Shown: positions 27,840 to 36,803, counted from the stretch's first letter. The stretch: 64,000 bases of DNA from Streptomyces mobaraensis NBRC 13819 = DSM 40847 (GCF_017916255.1 NZ_CP072827.1:2418001-2482000), one strand, 5' to 3'. A program made the numbers and translations. The notes: generated by a model not told the origin, from the sequence alone.

Positions 27840-28913
27840 ATGAATGGCGACCCCACCGGGACCGTGCCCGCACGCCGTCCCTTCTGCACGATCGTCCCCC
27901 CACACGTTCTGGACCGGCTGGCCTCCTCCGAGGACCCCCGTCACTTCGAACCCGCCCGCCGCACCCTGGAGCACGACGGCGCCCTGCGCACCCGCCGCCG
28001 CGTCACCGCCCTCCGCGGTGCCGCCGCCGGCGCCGGCACCCCGTCCGACACCCCCCGGCGCACGATCTACGACGCGGGCCACCGCACCGTCCTGCCCGGC
28101 GGCAAGGTACGGGGCGAGGGCGACGCCCCCAGCAAGGACGCCACCGTCAACCGGGCCCACGCGGGCCTCGGCGCCACCTTCGACCTCTACCTCAAGGTCT
28201 ACGGCCGGCACTCCATCGACGACGCCGGCCTGCCGCTGAACGCCTCCGTCCACTACGGCCGGGAGTACAACAACGCCTTCTGGGACGGCGAACAGATGGT
28301 CTTCGGCGACGGCGACGGCGAGATCTTCCTCGACTTCACCCTCCCCGTGGACGTCATCGGCCACGAACTGACCCACGGCGTCACCCAGCACACCGCCAAC
28401 CTGGAGTACTACGGCCAGTCCGGAGCGCTCAACGAGTCCCTGTCGGACGTCTTCGGCTCCCTGATCAAGCAGTACGCCCTCGGCCAGAGCACCGCCCAGG
28501 CGGACTGGCTCATCGGCGAGGGCCTCCTCGGCCCTGACGTCCACGGCGCCGCCCTCCGCTCCATGAAGCAGCCCGGCACCGCCTACGACGACCCCCGCCT
28601 GGGCAAGGACCCCCAGCCGGCCGTCATGGACGACTACGTCCGCACCTCCCGCGACAACGGCGGGGTGCACATCAACTCCGGCATCCCCAACCACGCCTTC
28701 TACCTGCTGGCCAACGAACTCGGCGGCAACGCCTGGGAACGCGCGGGCAAGGTCTGGTACGCCACCCTCACCGGCGGCGAGCTCTCCTCCGACGCCGACT
28801 TCGCCACGTTCGCCCGCCTCACCGCCGCCACGGCCCGCACCCTCTTCGGCGAAGGCGACGAGACCCGCGCCGTCCTCAAGGCCTGGGCCCAGGTGGGCGT
28901 CCCCACCTCGTAA
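27840..28913 (+). CDS. Protealysin-like M4 metalloprotease
   Basis: A 357-residue zinc metalloprotease. The active site is HELTH (His175, Glu176, His179) followed by the third ligand in GALNESLSDVFG, and VHINSGIPNHAF carries the late catalytic His region. There is no signal peptide and no long FTP propeptide. Instead, a short N-terminal precursor has the motif FCTIVPPHVLDRLA, the mark of the protealysin subgroup, which may act inside the cell or leave by an unusual route. The next gene encodes a probable inhibitor of this enzyme class. Confidence 0.92.
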   Translation: MNGDPTGTVPARRPFCTIVPPHVLDRLASSEDPRHFEPARRTLEHDGALRTRRRVTALRGAAAGAGTPSDTPRRTIYDAGHRTVLPGGKVRGEGDAPSKDATVNRAHAGLGATFDLYLKVYGRHSIDDAGLPLNASVHYGREYNNAFWDGEQMVFGDGDGEIFLDFTLPVDVIGHELTHGVTQHTANLEYYGQSGALNESLSDVFGSLIKQYALGQSTAQADWLIGEGLLGPDVHGAALRSMKQPGTAYDDPRLGKDPQPAVMDDYVRTSRDNGGVHINSGIPNHAFYLLANELGGNAWERAGKVWYATLTGGELSSDADFATFARLTAATARTLFGEGDETRAVLKAWAQVGVPTS

Positions 28914-28942
28914 GGCGGTCCCCGGCGGGCCACAATGACGCC

Positions 28943-29209
28943 ATGCGGATCGTCATCACACGAACCGGCGGCTTCGCCGGGATCGAGCGCCGGGCCGAAC
29001 TGGACACCACAGGCCGGCCCGACGCCACCCACCTGGAAGCCCTCGCCCACCGCGCCCTGGCCCCCGGCCGCGAATCCCCCACCCGCGGCGTCCCCGACGG
29101 CTTCCACTACGAGATCACGGTCGACAACCGCAAGGTCCACCTGGCGGACCCCCATCTCACGGAGGATCAGCGGGAACTGATCCGGACGGTGCTGCGGGAA
29201 GGGGCGTGA
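28943..29209 (+). CDS. Emfourin-like protease inhibitor
   Basis: An 88-residue protein starting MRIVITRTGGFAGIERRAEL, the pattern of emfourin (M4in), the small inhibitor described next to protealysin genes. It is 29 bp downstream of the M4 protease. The final half reads FHYEITVDNRKVHLADPHLT. CACAAT 8-9 nt ahead of the ATG may serve as a separate leaderless promoter. The pair probably lets the cell hold the cytoplasmic protease in check. Identification is by sequence pattern and position. Confidence 0.82.
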   Translation: MRIVITRTGGFAGIERRAELDTTGRPDATHLEALAHRALAPGRESPTRGVPDGFHYEITVDNRKVHLADPHLTEDQRELIRTVLREGA

Positions 29210-29283
29210 GGCGGACGCACCGCTTGCCGTTCACAGAGCGTTAACCTGTTCGAGCACATCGGCTCAAACAGGGGGAATCGCTC

Positions 29284-29601
29284 ATGGGATGGCCTGATCT
29301 CGGCGTACAGGACGGCAGACCGAGGAGCGTCGCCGCCGAATTCCACACGGCCAGCTCCGAGGGACAGGGCACCGCCAAGCTCGACGACCCCGTCAAGGCG
29401 GCGAAGGCGCACTCCGGCTGGTCGGTGTCCGGAGTGAGCGACGAGTGCGTCACCGCCTGGAGCAAGCGCCTCCACGAACTCGGCGCCTCCGCCCGTACCG
29501 CGGCCTCCTCCATCACCAAGGCCATGGACGAGTACAGCGGCACGGACCACTCCATCGAGGCCGAGCTCCGCAAGGGCGCGCAGGCCCTGGAGGGCGCCTG
29601 A
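29284..29601 (+). CDS. WXG100-like small protein
   Basis: A 105-residue helical protein (MGWPDLGVQDGRPRSVAAEF). It contains HSGWSVSGVSDECVTAWSKRL, where W-S-V replaces a strict WXG, and a coiled second helix. AGGGGGAA at 29270-29277 is the ribosome binding site. It overlaps the next gene by TGATG. It resembles the small ESX-type partner in WXG loci. Confidence 0.7.
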   Translation: MGWPDLGVQDGRPRSVAAEFHTASSEGQGTAKLDDPVKAAKAHSGWSVSGVSDECVTAWSKRLHELGASARTAASSITKAMDEYSGTDHSIEAELRKGAQALEGA

Positions 29602-30950
29602 TGGTGACCGTCCCCGACCTCCACGACGCCAAGCCGCAGCTGTGGCGTGACGCCGCCGACGACGTGCTCCGCGCCGCCAAGCACTGCGAGGAGATCGGCG
29701 GCCTGGCGCGCGACCGCGTCGCGGCGACGCTCCGGCAGTGCTGGATCGGTGACGGCGGCGAGGCCGCTCGCAAGACGTTCGTCCAGCACGCCGGTGACTA
29801 CGAGGCCGCGGCCCTGTCGCTGCGCGCGCTCACCAAGGCGTACGACGACCTCGCCGAGGCGATCGAGAACGCCCAGCGCGACCTGACCAGCGCTCTCGAC
29901 TACGCGCGCTCCAACGATCTGCACGTCGACGAGAGCGGCCGGGTGCAGCTCGCCCACGCCGTCGCGACGGCTCCCGGCGACACCACGTATACCGACCGGA
30001 TCAGCCACGCCCAGGGCATCATCAACGACGCCCTCACCAAGGCCGCCGCGGCGGACGTGAAGGCCGCCGACGCGATCCGAGCCGTCAAGGGGCTGACCGA
30101 GATCAAGGATCCGGCCATGGTGAAGGAGGCGCTCGTCCCCGGCAGCCCGCTCAACGTGGCGCTGCACCTGGCCAACGGACCCGGCGGCCTGCACCCGGTG
30201 AACGTCGGCGCGGCACAGCTCGCCGCGGTGGACCGGGCGGCCCGTGAGACGGGCATGAGCAAGACCTTGCTCCTGGCCATCCTGTGGCAGGAGCAGCAGT
30301 GGTACCAGAACCATGACAAGGACCCCAACAGCCTGCTGGGGCGGTTCGGACGGGTCTTCGACTGGTCGCTGGAGGAGACGATCAAGCCGGACAAGTCGCT
30401 CGGCATCACGCACATGAAGCTGAAGACGGCCCGCGAGGTCATCCGGAACCACGACAAGGACTTCACCGTCGGGGGGCAGCGCCTGAGCGATCTGAGCGAC
30501 GCCCAGCTGACCAAGTACATCGAGGAGAACCCGAACGAGGACATCCGTCTGAGCGCCTACCTCCTCCAGGACCTGAAGAAGAACCCTTACGGCGCGCGCA
30601 CCGACAAGCACCTGTTCCTGCTGTACGCGGCCGACACCCCGCAGGTCCGTGAGGCGAACGAGCGGTACGGCGACGACACGGACAGCCGCGGTGGCGCGAT
30701 CCGGCACCGCGCCTCGAACTGGGACAAGCTCCAGCCGCACCTGACCGACGCACAACGTTGGGAATCGTTCACGGACGAGCAACGAGCTCAGGCCCTCAAG
30801 CAGTTGGAGAGTCAGACGCCCAAGGGCCACCACTTCGACCTCGGTCCCCTCTTCGACACCGGGGGAAGGACCACCGGTACGGGATCGGGCGAGCCCAAGC
30901 CCGGCACTCCCTCCCCGGAACCCGGGCCGGCTCCGACCCCGCCGAAGTGA
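29601..30950 (+). CDS. WXG-domain protein with a lysozyme-like domain
   Basis: A 449-residue protein. Residues 1-100 are a WXG-type helical hairpin with W48-I-G50. Residues about 205-350 resemble a lytic transglycosylase/lysozyme domain: LLLAILWQEQQWYQN places Glu231 at the catalytic position, followed by SLGITHMKLKTAREV. The C-terminus is Pro/Gly-rich. This layout suggests a peptidoglycan-acting effector or cell-wall remodelling enzyme exported by a type VII-like route. No secretion genes are in the window. It is coupled to the genes before and after it. Confidence 0.75.
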   Translation: MVTVPDLHDAKPQLWRDAADDVLRAAKHCEEIGGLARDRVAATLRQCWIGDGGEAARKTFVQHAGDYEAAALSLRALTKAYDDLAEAIENAQRDLTSALDYARSNDLHVDESGRVQLAHAVATAPGDTTYTDRISHAQGIINDALTKAAAADVKAADAIRAVKGLTEIKDPAMVKEALVPGSPLNVALHLANGPGGLHPVNVGAAQLAAVDRAARETGMSKTLLLAILWQEQQWYQNHDKDPNSLLGRFGRVFDWSLEETIKPDKSLGITHMKLKTAREVIRNHDKDFTVGGQRLSDLSDAQLTKYIEENPNEDIRLSAYLLQDLKKNPYGARTDKHLFLLYAADTPQVREANERYGDDTDSRGGAIRHRASNWDKLQPHLTDAQRWESFTDEQRAQALKQLESQTPKGHHFDLGPLFDTGGRTTGTGSGEPKPGTPSPEPGPAPTPPK

Positions 30951-31780
30951 TGGCTTCCGTGAACAAGCCCGTACGCGCCCTGTTCGCCGTCGCGACCGCC
31001 GTCGCCCTCACCTCCTCCTGCGGGGTGGGGGAGGACGGCGGCCCGCCCGCGCTCGTTCCCATGCCCAAGGAGGTGCCCACGAAGCCGGAGTACCAGGACG
31101 CCGACGCTGTCGTCCGGGCCCTGGGTACGGCGGGTATCCCCTGCAAGGTGCTGCGTCGGTCACCGGCCGACCCCAAGTTCGGCACGGGTCTGGACTGCCG
31201 GGCCGAGATCAAGGGAACCACGTTCGAGAACCAGATCGACGTCTCGAACCCCGAGAACTACCAACGCGACCGCATCGGCGACTCCATCGCCTCCCGCCGC
31301 AAAGCCCCCTACAGTCACACGCTCGTCGCCGCCGGCAACTGGTACGTCCGCGTCATGGAACCCCGCTACGCCCCCCGGATCGCCCAGGCCCTGCGCGGTG
31401 TCGTCCTGCGCCCGGAGGGCGACAAGATCCCCGACTACCCGCTGCCGAGCATCCCCGCGGAGCCGCGCTACAAGAACGTGGGCGCCCTGGCGGACGCCCT
31501 CGACGCGGCCGTCGGATGCGCGGACCGGAAGTCCCAGGGGTCGGCGGTGATCGACTGCACCACCGGCAAGAAGTCCGGCACCCCCAACTGCGCCACCCTC
31601 GCACTGCACGCCACCCCCGCCGACCGGGACCGCACGCTGCGGGAGGCCATCGCGTACAAGGGCGTCCCGGCGACCCTGGTCACCGCCGGGAACTGGACCG
31701 TCAACCTCTGCGACGACGGGCTGGGCGAGCGCGTCGCGCGGGCGCTGCGCGGCAGGGTCGTGCGCTACGACGGGGGCTGA
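30950..31780 (+). CDS. Putative lipoprotein, third gene of the WXG-lysozyme locus
   Basis: A 276-residue secreted protein. The signal peptide ends in ALTSSCGVGE, with Cys24 probably lipidated. The mature part has two related segments, each ending YVRVMEPRYAPRIAQALRG-like or TVNLCDDGLGERVARALRG-like, suggesting an internal duplication of about 95 residues. ATG 30950 shares TGATG with the previous stop; GTG 30947 is an alternative. It may be an immunity or anchoring partner of the lysozyme-like protein, which is inference. Confidence 0.75.
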   Translation: MASVNKPVRALFAVATAVALTSSCGVGEDGGPPALVPMPKEVPTKPEYQDADAVVRALGTAGIPCKVLRRSPADPKFGTGLDCRAEIKGTTFENQIDVSNPENYQRDRIGDSIASRRKAPYSHTLVAAGNWYVRVMEPRYAPRIAQALRGVVLRPEGDKIPDYPLPSIPAEPRYKNVGALADALDAAVGCADRKSQGSAVIDCTTGKKSGTPNCATLALHATPADRDRTLREAIAYKGVPATLVTAGNWTVNLCDDGLGERVARALRGRVVRYDGG

Positions 31781-31788
31781 GGCCCCCG
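31771..31788. terminator. Small hairpin at a convergent gene junction
   Basis: CGGGGGC/GCCCCCG arms (31771-31777 and 31782-31788) with a TGAG loop span the stop codon of the lipoprotein gene. It could terminate it before era. Confidence 0.45.
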
Positions 31789-31835
31789 GGGTCCGCCCCG
31801 GCCCGCCGCGCGCCCGGCCCGTGGCGGGCGGCGGT

Positions 31836-32786
31836 CTAGAAGCCCAGCTTGCGCAGCTGCTTCGGGTCGCGCTGCCAGTCCTTGGCGACCTTGACGTGCA
31901 GGTCGAGGTAGACGGGCGTGCCGAGCAGGGCCTCGATGTGCTTGCGGGACTTCATCCCGACCTGCTTCAGGCGGGCGCCCTTGGGGCCGATGATGATGCC
32001 CTTCTGGCTGGGGCGCTCGATGTAGACGTTGGCGTGGATGTCGAGCAGCGGCTTGTCGGCCGGCCGGTCCTCGCGGGGGAGCATCTCCTCGACGACGACG
32101 GCGATGGAGTGCGGCAGCTCGTCGCGGACGCCTTCCAGGGCCGCCTCGCGGATCAGCTCGGCGACCATGATCTGCTCGGGCTCGTCGGTGAGGTCGCCCT
32201 CGGGGTAGAGCGGCGGGCTCTCCGGGAGCATCGGGACCAGCAGGTCGGCGAGGAGCGATACCTGCTTGTCGCCCACCGCCGAGACCGGGACGATCTCCGC
32301 CCACTCGATGCCCAGCTCTTCGCCCAGCCGCTGGATGGCGAGCAGCTGCTCGGCCAGGGCCTTGGAGTCGACCAGGTCCGTCTTGGTGACGATGGCCACC
32401 TTGGGCGTCTTCTTGATCCCGGCCAGCTCGCCCGCGATAAAGCGGTCGCCGGGGCCGAGCTTCTGGTCGGCCGGCAGGCAGAAGCCGATCACGTCGACCT
32501 CGGCCCAGGTGGTCCGGACGACGTCGTTCAGCCGCTCGCCGAGCAGGGTGCGCGGCTTGTGCAGGCCCGGGGTGTCGACCAGCACCAGCTGGGCGTCGGG
32601 GCGGTGCACGATGCCGCGCACGGTGTGGCGGGTGGTCTGCGGCCGGTTGGAGGTGATCGCGACCTTCGTCCCCACCAGAGCGTTGGTCAGGGTCGACTTG
32701 CCCGCGTTGGGGCGGCCGACGAAGCACGCGAAACCCGCGCGGTGGGGCGCCTGGGAGGGGGATGAAGCTCTGTCCATGGGGTTCAT
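31836..32786 (-). CDS. era: GTPase Era
   Basis: A 316-residue GTPase needed for 30S ribosome maturation. G1 is CFVGRPNAGKSTLTN, G3 VDTPGLHKPRTL, G4 TKTDLVDSK, and the C-terminal KH domain carries KGIIIGPKGARLKQVG. ATG 32786 or 32777 (MDRASS) may be the true start. The next gene upstream on the strand is the cytidine-deaminase-like gene, 69 bp away. Confidence 0.95.
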   Translation of the reverse strand: MNPMDRASSPSQAPHRAGFACFVGRPNAGKSTLTNALVGTKVAITSNRPQTTRHTVRGIVHRPDAQLVLVDTPGLHKPRTLLGERLNDVVRTTWAEVDVIGFCLPADQKLGPGDRFIAGELAGIKKTPKVAIVTKTDLVDSKALAEQLLAIQRLGEELGIEWAEIVPVSAVGDKQVSLLADLLVPMLPESPPLYPEGDLTDEPEQIMVAELIREAALEGVRDELPHSIAVVVEEMLPREDRPADKPLLDIHANVYIERPSQKGIIIGPKGARLKQVGMKSRKHIEALLGTPVYLDLHVKVAKDWQRDPKQLRKLGF

Positions 32787-32855
32787 TCTCCCCGATCGCC
32801 CGGCCTTCGCCGACCAGCGGGCGCGGGAGGCCGCACGGCCCGCCGCCGGAGCCGG

Positions 32856-33209
32856 TCAGCCCGCCGTCACGACCGCCGACGGAACGCCGTCCGGGCCCGC
32901 GAGCAGCACCGGGGTGTCCGGGCCGCCCAGGTCGCGGACGGCCGCGCGGTCGGCGTCGGGGACGGCCGCCGCCTCGGAGACCACCGCCGCCGCCTCCAGG
33001 GAACGGGCACCACTGGCCACGGCCATCGCCACGGCGGTGGCCAGGGCGCTCAGCCGCAGCGAGTCGAGGGCGACGGTGCCGGCCACGTACGTACGGCCGG
33101 TCTCGTCCCGTACCGCCGCGCCCTCCGGCACGGCGTTGCGGGCGCGGGTGGCCCGGGCGAGGGTGATGAGCTTGCGGTCCTCGGGGTCGAGCTCGGTGAT
33201 CTCCGTCAT
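32856..33209 (-). CDS. Cytidine deaminase-like protein lacking zinc-binding motifs
   Basis: A 117-residue protein that aligns by pattern to cytidine deaminases (RNAVPEGAAVRDETGRTYVAGTVALDSLRLSAL). The catalytic HAE and PCxxC zinc motifs are absent: the first is replaced by SALATAV, and the second is missing. It is therefore unlikely to deaminate cytidine. Such degenerate copies sit next to era in actinobacteria, but their role is not known to me. It lies at the left edge of the region interrupted by the regulator/exporter pairs. Confidence 0.8.
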   Translation of the reverse strand: MTEITELDPEDRKLITLARATRARNAVPEGAAVRDETGRTYVAGTVALDSLRLSALATAVAMAVASGARSLEAAAVVSEAAAVPDADRAAVRDLGGPDTPVLLAGPDGVPSAVVTAG

Positions 33210-33286
33210 GGCCCGAGGATAGTGAAGCGGCCCGGCACGCCCGCCACCGGTCGGGCCACCGACGAGGCCACGGACCAGGCCACCGG

Positions 33287-34177
33287 TCAGCTCGCCACCG
33301 AGACGGAGTGCAGGCCGCCCCGCCGCGCCTCCGGCGAGTTCAGCCAGGCCACCCGCTCGGCGGTGTTCGTGCCCGGCACCGGGTTGTGCATCACGATCGT
33401 GAGGTCCGGCCGGGCCGGCACCTGGAGCGCGGTGGTCTCGAAGGACAGCGTGCCGACGACCGGGTGCTCGTACTCCTTGACGAGCTGCCCGGCGGACTGC
33501 ACGTCGTTCCGCGCCCACAGGTCGGCGAACTCCGGGCTCTCCGCCGCCAGTTCCTCGACGATCAGCGCGAACCCCTCGTCGTCCGGGCGCTGTGCGCAGG
33601 CGGCGCGGTACTGGGCGACGACCTGACCGGCGTTCCGCTCCCAGTCCGCCGCGCGCGAGCGGTAGACGGGGTCCGTGAAGAAGGAGATCAGGCAGTTCTG
33701 CCGGATCTCCGGGCGGAAGCCCATGACGACGGCGGCCGACTCGTTGTAGGCGACCGTGTTCCAGTAGGGGTCCATGATGTGCGCGGGGTTGGGCAGCCAG
33801 CCCTCGATCAACCGCATGAGGCCGTCGCACAGGTGGTCCGGATCGTCCACGACGGAGTCGGGCAGCGGCGGGTTGAGACCGGCGAGGACGTACAGGTGGC
33901 GGCGCTCGGTCCCGGTCAGCCGGAGCACCCGGGCGACCGCGTCGAGCACCTGCGGCGAGACGGTGATGTCCCGGCCCTGCTCCAGCCACTGGTACCAGGA
34001 GGCGCCCACGCCCGCGAGCACGGCGACCTCCTCGCGGCGCAGCCCCGGCGTGCGACGGCGTCCGCCGCCGTCCGGCAGGCCGGCCTCCGCCGGGGTCACC
34101 CGGGCCCGGCGGCTCATCAGGAAGTCGCGCAGTTCCGGGCGGCGGTTCGGCCCGGCGGCGTGCGGGCGTGTCGTCAC
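33287..34177 (-). CDS. XRE/MmyB-type regulator, copy A
   Basis: A 296-residue regulator with an XRE HTH at about residues 15-75 (RRTPGLRREEVAVLAGVGASWYQWLEQGRDI) and a C-terminal MmyB-like ligand-binding domain (NTVAYNESAAVVMGF, FFTDPVYRSRAADW). The second domain is of the kind that binds fatty-acid-like ligands. GTG 34177 follows GAGGGGGAACC. It is divergent from the MFS transporter over 118 bp. Copy B lies at 35848-36702 and shares its fold and most motifs. Confidence 0.9.
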   Translation of the reverse strand: MTTRPHAAGPNRRPELRDFLMSRRARVTPAEAGLPDGGGRRRTPGLRREEVAVLAGVGASWYQWLEQGRDITVSPQVLDAVARVLRLTGTERRHLYVLAGLNPPLPDSVVDDPDHLCDGLMRLIEGWLPNPAHIMDPYWNTVAYNESAAVVMGFRPEIRQNCLISFFTDPVYRSRAADWERNAGQVVAQYRAACAQRPDDEGFALIVEELAAESPEFADLWARNDVQSAGQLVKEYEHPVVGTLSFETTALQVPARPDLTIVMHNPVPGTNTAERVAWLNSPEARRGGLHSVSVAS

Positions 34178-34228
34178 GGTTCCCCCTCGTCCGCGTGTCG
34201 TACGCGTCTCGTCGCATCCTCGTGTGGC

Positions 34229-34275
34229 TGGTGGTGCGGCCACCACCATAAGTGCCGACTCCCCGGCCTTATTCC
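34229..34275. promoter_or_regulatory. Operator-like motif ahead of MFS copy A
   Basis: TGGTGG-N8-CCACCA (34229-34248) followed by TAA, then TCCCCGGC and TATTCCGGG (34270-34278). The same elements appear at the same spacing in copy B: CCACCATAA begins 53 bp before the MFS start in both. Candidate binding site of the divergent MmyB-type regulators. Confidence 0.65.
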
Positions 34276-34295
34276 GGGAGCCCGAGGGTGGACGC

Positions 34296-35783
34296 ATGTC
34301 GCTCGAAACGTCCCCTCCCCCCACCACCCTCGATCCCACCCTCGGTCCCGCCCCCGCCGCGCCCTCCGCCCCGGAACCGGCGGACGCCCGGATGACCACC
34401 CGCGCGAAACTCGTCCTGCTGGTCCTGTGCGCCGCGCAGTTCATGGTCGCGCTCGACTTCTCCATCCTGAACGTCGCCCTGCCCGTCCTCGGCGACGACC
34501 TCGGCATGAGCCGGTCGAACCTCCAGTGGGCCGTCACCGCGTTCGCCCTGCCCTCCGGCGGCTTCCTGCTCCTCTTCGGCCGGATCGCCGACCTCTACGG
34601 CCGGCGCCGCCTCTTCCTCGCCGGGCTGACCCTGTTCACGGCGGCCAGCGTCCTGGCCACCCTCGCCTGGGACCCCGCGTCCTTCCTCGCCGGGCGGGTC
34701 CTCCAGGGCCTCGGCGCGGCCGTGATCGTGCCGACCGGCATGTCCCTGCTGACCACCACGTTCCCCGAAGGTCCGCAGCGCGAACGCGCCCTCGGCATCA
34801 GCAGCACCCTCATGTCCCTCGGCTTCACCATCGGCATGGTGCTCGGCGGCGTCATGACGGACGGCCTCGGCTGGCGTTCCACCATGGGCCTGCTCGGCGT
34901 CGCCGGCCTCGCCGTGCTCCTGCTCGCCCCCGGCCTCCTCGCCGAGTCCCGGCCCGCCGAGCGTCCCCGGCTCGACCTCCCCGGCGCGGCGACCGTCACC
35001 GGCGGACTGCTGGCCCTGATCTACGCCCTGTCCACCGCCGCCGAGAACGGATTCGGCCGCACGGACGTCGTCGTGGCCCTCGTGGCCGGGGTCGTGCTGC
35101 TCGCCGCCTTCGCCGTCGTGGAGTCACGGACCGCCGAACCGCTGGTGAACCTGTCCATGCTGCGCCGCCCGACGGTCGCCTTCGGCAACCTCGCCGGCCT
35201 GACGACGTTCGCGACGATGACCGCGGCCATCTTCCTCCTCACCCTCTACCTCCAGGACGTCCTGCACCTCTCGGCGTTCCGCACCGGCCTGATCTTCGGC
35301 GTCGAGGGTGTGGTCGCGGTGCTCTCCGGCACGGTCGCGTCCAAGGTGATCGCCCGCTTGGGCACCCGAGGCACCCTCTTCGCCGGGCTGCTGAGCCAGG
35401 CGGCCTGCACCGCGCTGCTCCTCGGCATCGGCCGCTCGTCGGGCGCCTGGCTGACGCTCGTCGCCATCTCCCTCGCCGTCATCGGCCACCTGTGGGCGAT
35501 CGTCGCCTACGGGGTCACCGCCACCTCCGGCCTTCCGGACGGTGAACAGGGCCTGGCCACCGGCCTGGTGACCAGCTCCCAGCAGATCGGCATCACCGTC
35601 GGCATCCCGCTGCTCAGCGCCCTCGCCTCGGCCCACACCGCCGCCCTGCGGTCGGACGGCGACGACGCCGTCGGGGCCGCGCTCGGCGGGATCAAGCTGG
35701 GGCTCGGGGTCGACGCGGCGGTCGTGGCCGCGGTGGCGGTCCTGGTGGCGGTGGGGCTGCGGGGGCGGGGCGCGAAGCGGTGA
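34296..35783 (+). CDS. DHA2-type MFS multidrug exporter, copy A
   Basis: A 495-residue transporter with 14 predicted membrane segments. The first helix ends in LDFSILNVALPVLGDDLGMS, and the loop motif RIADLYGRRRLF matches the MFS A-motif. The C-motif region reads GMVLGGVMTDGLGW. Drug/proton antiporters of this type remove toxic compounds; the substrate is unknown. It is divergent from MmyB-type regulator copy A. Copy B at 36804 is closely similar along its whole length. Confidence 0.93.
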   Translation: MSLETSPPPTTLDPTLGPAPAAPSAPEPADARMTTRAKLVLLVLCAAQFMVALDFSILNVALPVLGDDLGMSRSNLQWAVTAFALPSGGFLLLFGRIADLYGRRRLFLAGLTLFTAASVLATLAWDPASFLAGRVLQGLGAAVIVPTGMSLLTTTFPEGPQRERALGISSTLMSLGFTIGMVLGGVMTDGLGWRSTMGLLGVAGLAVLLLAPGLLAESRPAERPRLDLPGAATVTGGLLALIYALSTAAENGFGRTDVVVALVAGVVLLAAFAVVESRTAEPLVNLSMLRRPTVAFGNLAGLTTFATMTAAIFLLTLYLQDVLHLSAFRTGLIFGVEGVVAVLSGTVASKVIARLGTRGTLFAGLLSQAACTALLLGIGRSSGAWLTLVAISLAVIGHLWAIVAYGVTATSGLPDGEQGLATGLVTSSQQIGITVGIPLLSALASAHTAALRSDGDDAVGAALGGIKLGLGVDAAVVAAVAVLVAVGLRGRGAKR

Positions 35784-35847
35784 CCGCCGGGGCGGGGCGG
35801 GGGATGTCCCGGTCCTTCCTCCAGAGGGCGCCCCTGGACGGGCTGCA

Positions 35848-36702
35848 TCAGCCCCCGAGCAACCCCTGCACCTTCTCCGCCGTCCCCGTCCCGGGAACCG
35901 GGTTGTGCACCGCGATCGTCAGATCCGGCCGCGACGGAACCCGCAGCGGCGTGCTCTCGAAGCAGAGCCGGCCGGCCCGCGGATGGTCGATCTCATACAC
36001 CAGCTGCCCCTCGGGGCGCACGTCCCCGGACTCCCACAGCCGCGCGAACTCCTCGCTGAGCGCGCACAGCCCGGCCACCGCCTCGGCCACCTCCGCCGCC
36101 TCCTCCGACCCCGGCCGTTCACTCCGCGAGGCGCGGAACTGGGCGACGAGCCGACGGGCGTCGTCCTCCCGGCGGTCGGCGGTCCGGTAGGCGGGATCGG
36201 TGAAGAAGTCGGCCAGCCAGTTGCGGCGCTCGCCCGGCCGGAAACCCCAGACGAGCGCCGCCGACGCGTTGTGGGCGACGGTGTTCCAGCAGGGGTCCAG
36301 GATGTGCGCGGGCCAGGGCAGCCACGCGTCGATCAGCCGCCGGAGCCCCGGGCACAGGTCGTCCGGCCGCTGCCCGGACTCCGGCAGCGGCGGGTTCAGC
36401 CCCGCCAGGACGTAGAGGTGGCGCCGCTCGACGGACGACAGCCGCAGCACCCGGGCGACCCCGTCGAGCACCTGCGGCGAGACGGTGATGTCCCGCCCCT
36501 GCTCCAGCCACTGGTACCAGGTGGTCCCCACCCCGGCGAGGACGGCGACCTCCTCGCGCCGCAGCCCCGGCGTCCGGCGGACGCCGCCGGCCGGCAGGCC
36601 CGCCTCCGCCGGACTCACCCGGGCCCGCCGGCTCGTCAGGAAGCGGCGCAGTTCGTCACGGCGGTGCGGCCGTACGCCGCCCGCGCGCGGTGCGGTGGTC
36701 AC
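35848..36702 (-). CDS. XRE/MmyB-type regulator, copy B
   Basis: A 284-residue paralogue of the regulator at 33287. The HTH (RRTPGLRREEVAVLAGVGTTWYQWLEQGRDI) is nearly identical, while the ligand-binding domain is more diverged (NTVAHNASAALVWGF, FFTDPAYRTADR). That suggests a different ligand with a similar operator. GTG 36702 has a GGGGGACC upstream. It is divergent from MFS copy B over 101 bp. Confidence 0.9.
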   Translation of the reverse strand: MTTAPRAGGVRPHRRDELRRFLTSRRARVSPAEAGLPAGGVRRTPGLRREEVAVLAGVGTTWYQWLEQGRDITVSPQVLDGVARVLRLSSVERRHLYVLAGLNPPLPESGQRPDDLCPGLRRLIDAWLPWPAHILDPCWNTVAHNASAALVWGFRPGERRNWLADFFTDPAYRTADRREDDARRLVAQFRASRSERPGSEEAAEVAEAVAGLCALSEEFARLWESGDVRPEGQLVYEIDHPRAGRLCFESTPLRVPSRPDLTIAVHNPVPGTGTAEKVQGLLGG

Positions 36703-36736
36703 AGGTCCCCCCTCGAAAAGGCTCCGCCACCCCGGC

Positions 36737-36783
36737 TGGTAGTCCGGCTGCCACCATAAACACGCTCTCCCCGGCGGTATTCC
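36737..36783. promoter_or_regulatory. Operator-like motif ahead of MFS copy B
   Basis: TGGTAG-N8-CCACCA (36737-36756), TAA, TCTCCCCGGC and TATTCCGGG (36778-36786) mirror copy A with identical spacing to the start codon. One half-site is less symmetrical than in copy A. Confidence 0.62.
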
Positions 36784-36803
36784 GGGCGGCCGACGGTGGG
36801 GGC

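Noticed and set aside
27792..28913. Earlier ATG (27792) as start of the M4 protease
   Set aside because: A spaced promoter (GTGACA/GACATT) would start transcription at about 27840, and the extra 16 residues do not resemble the family precursor.
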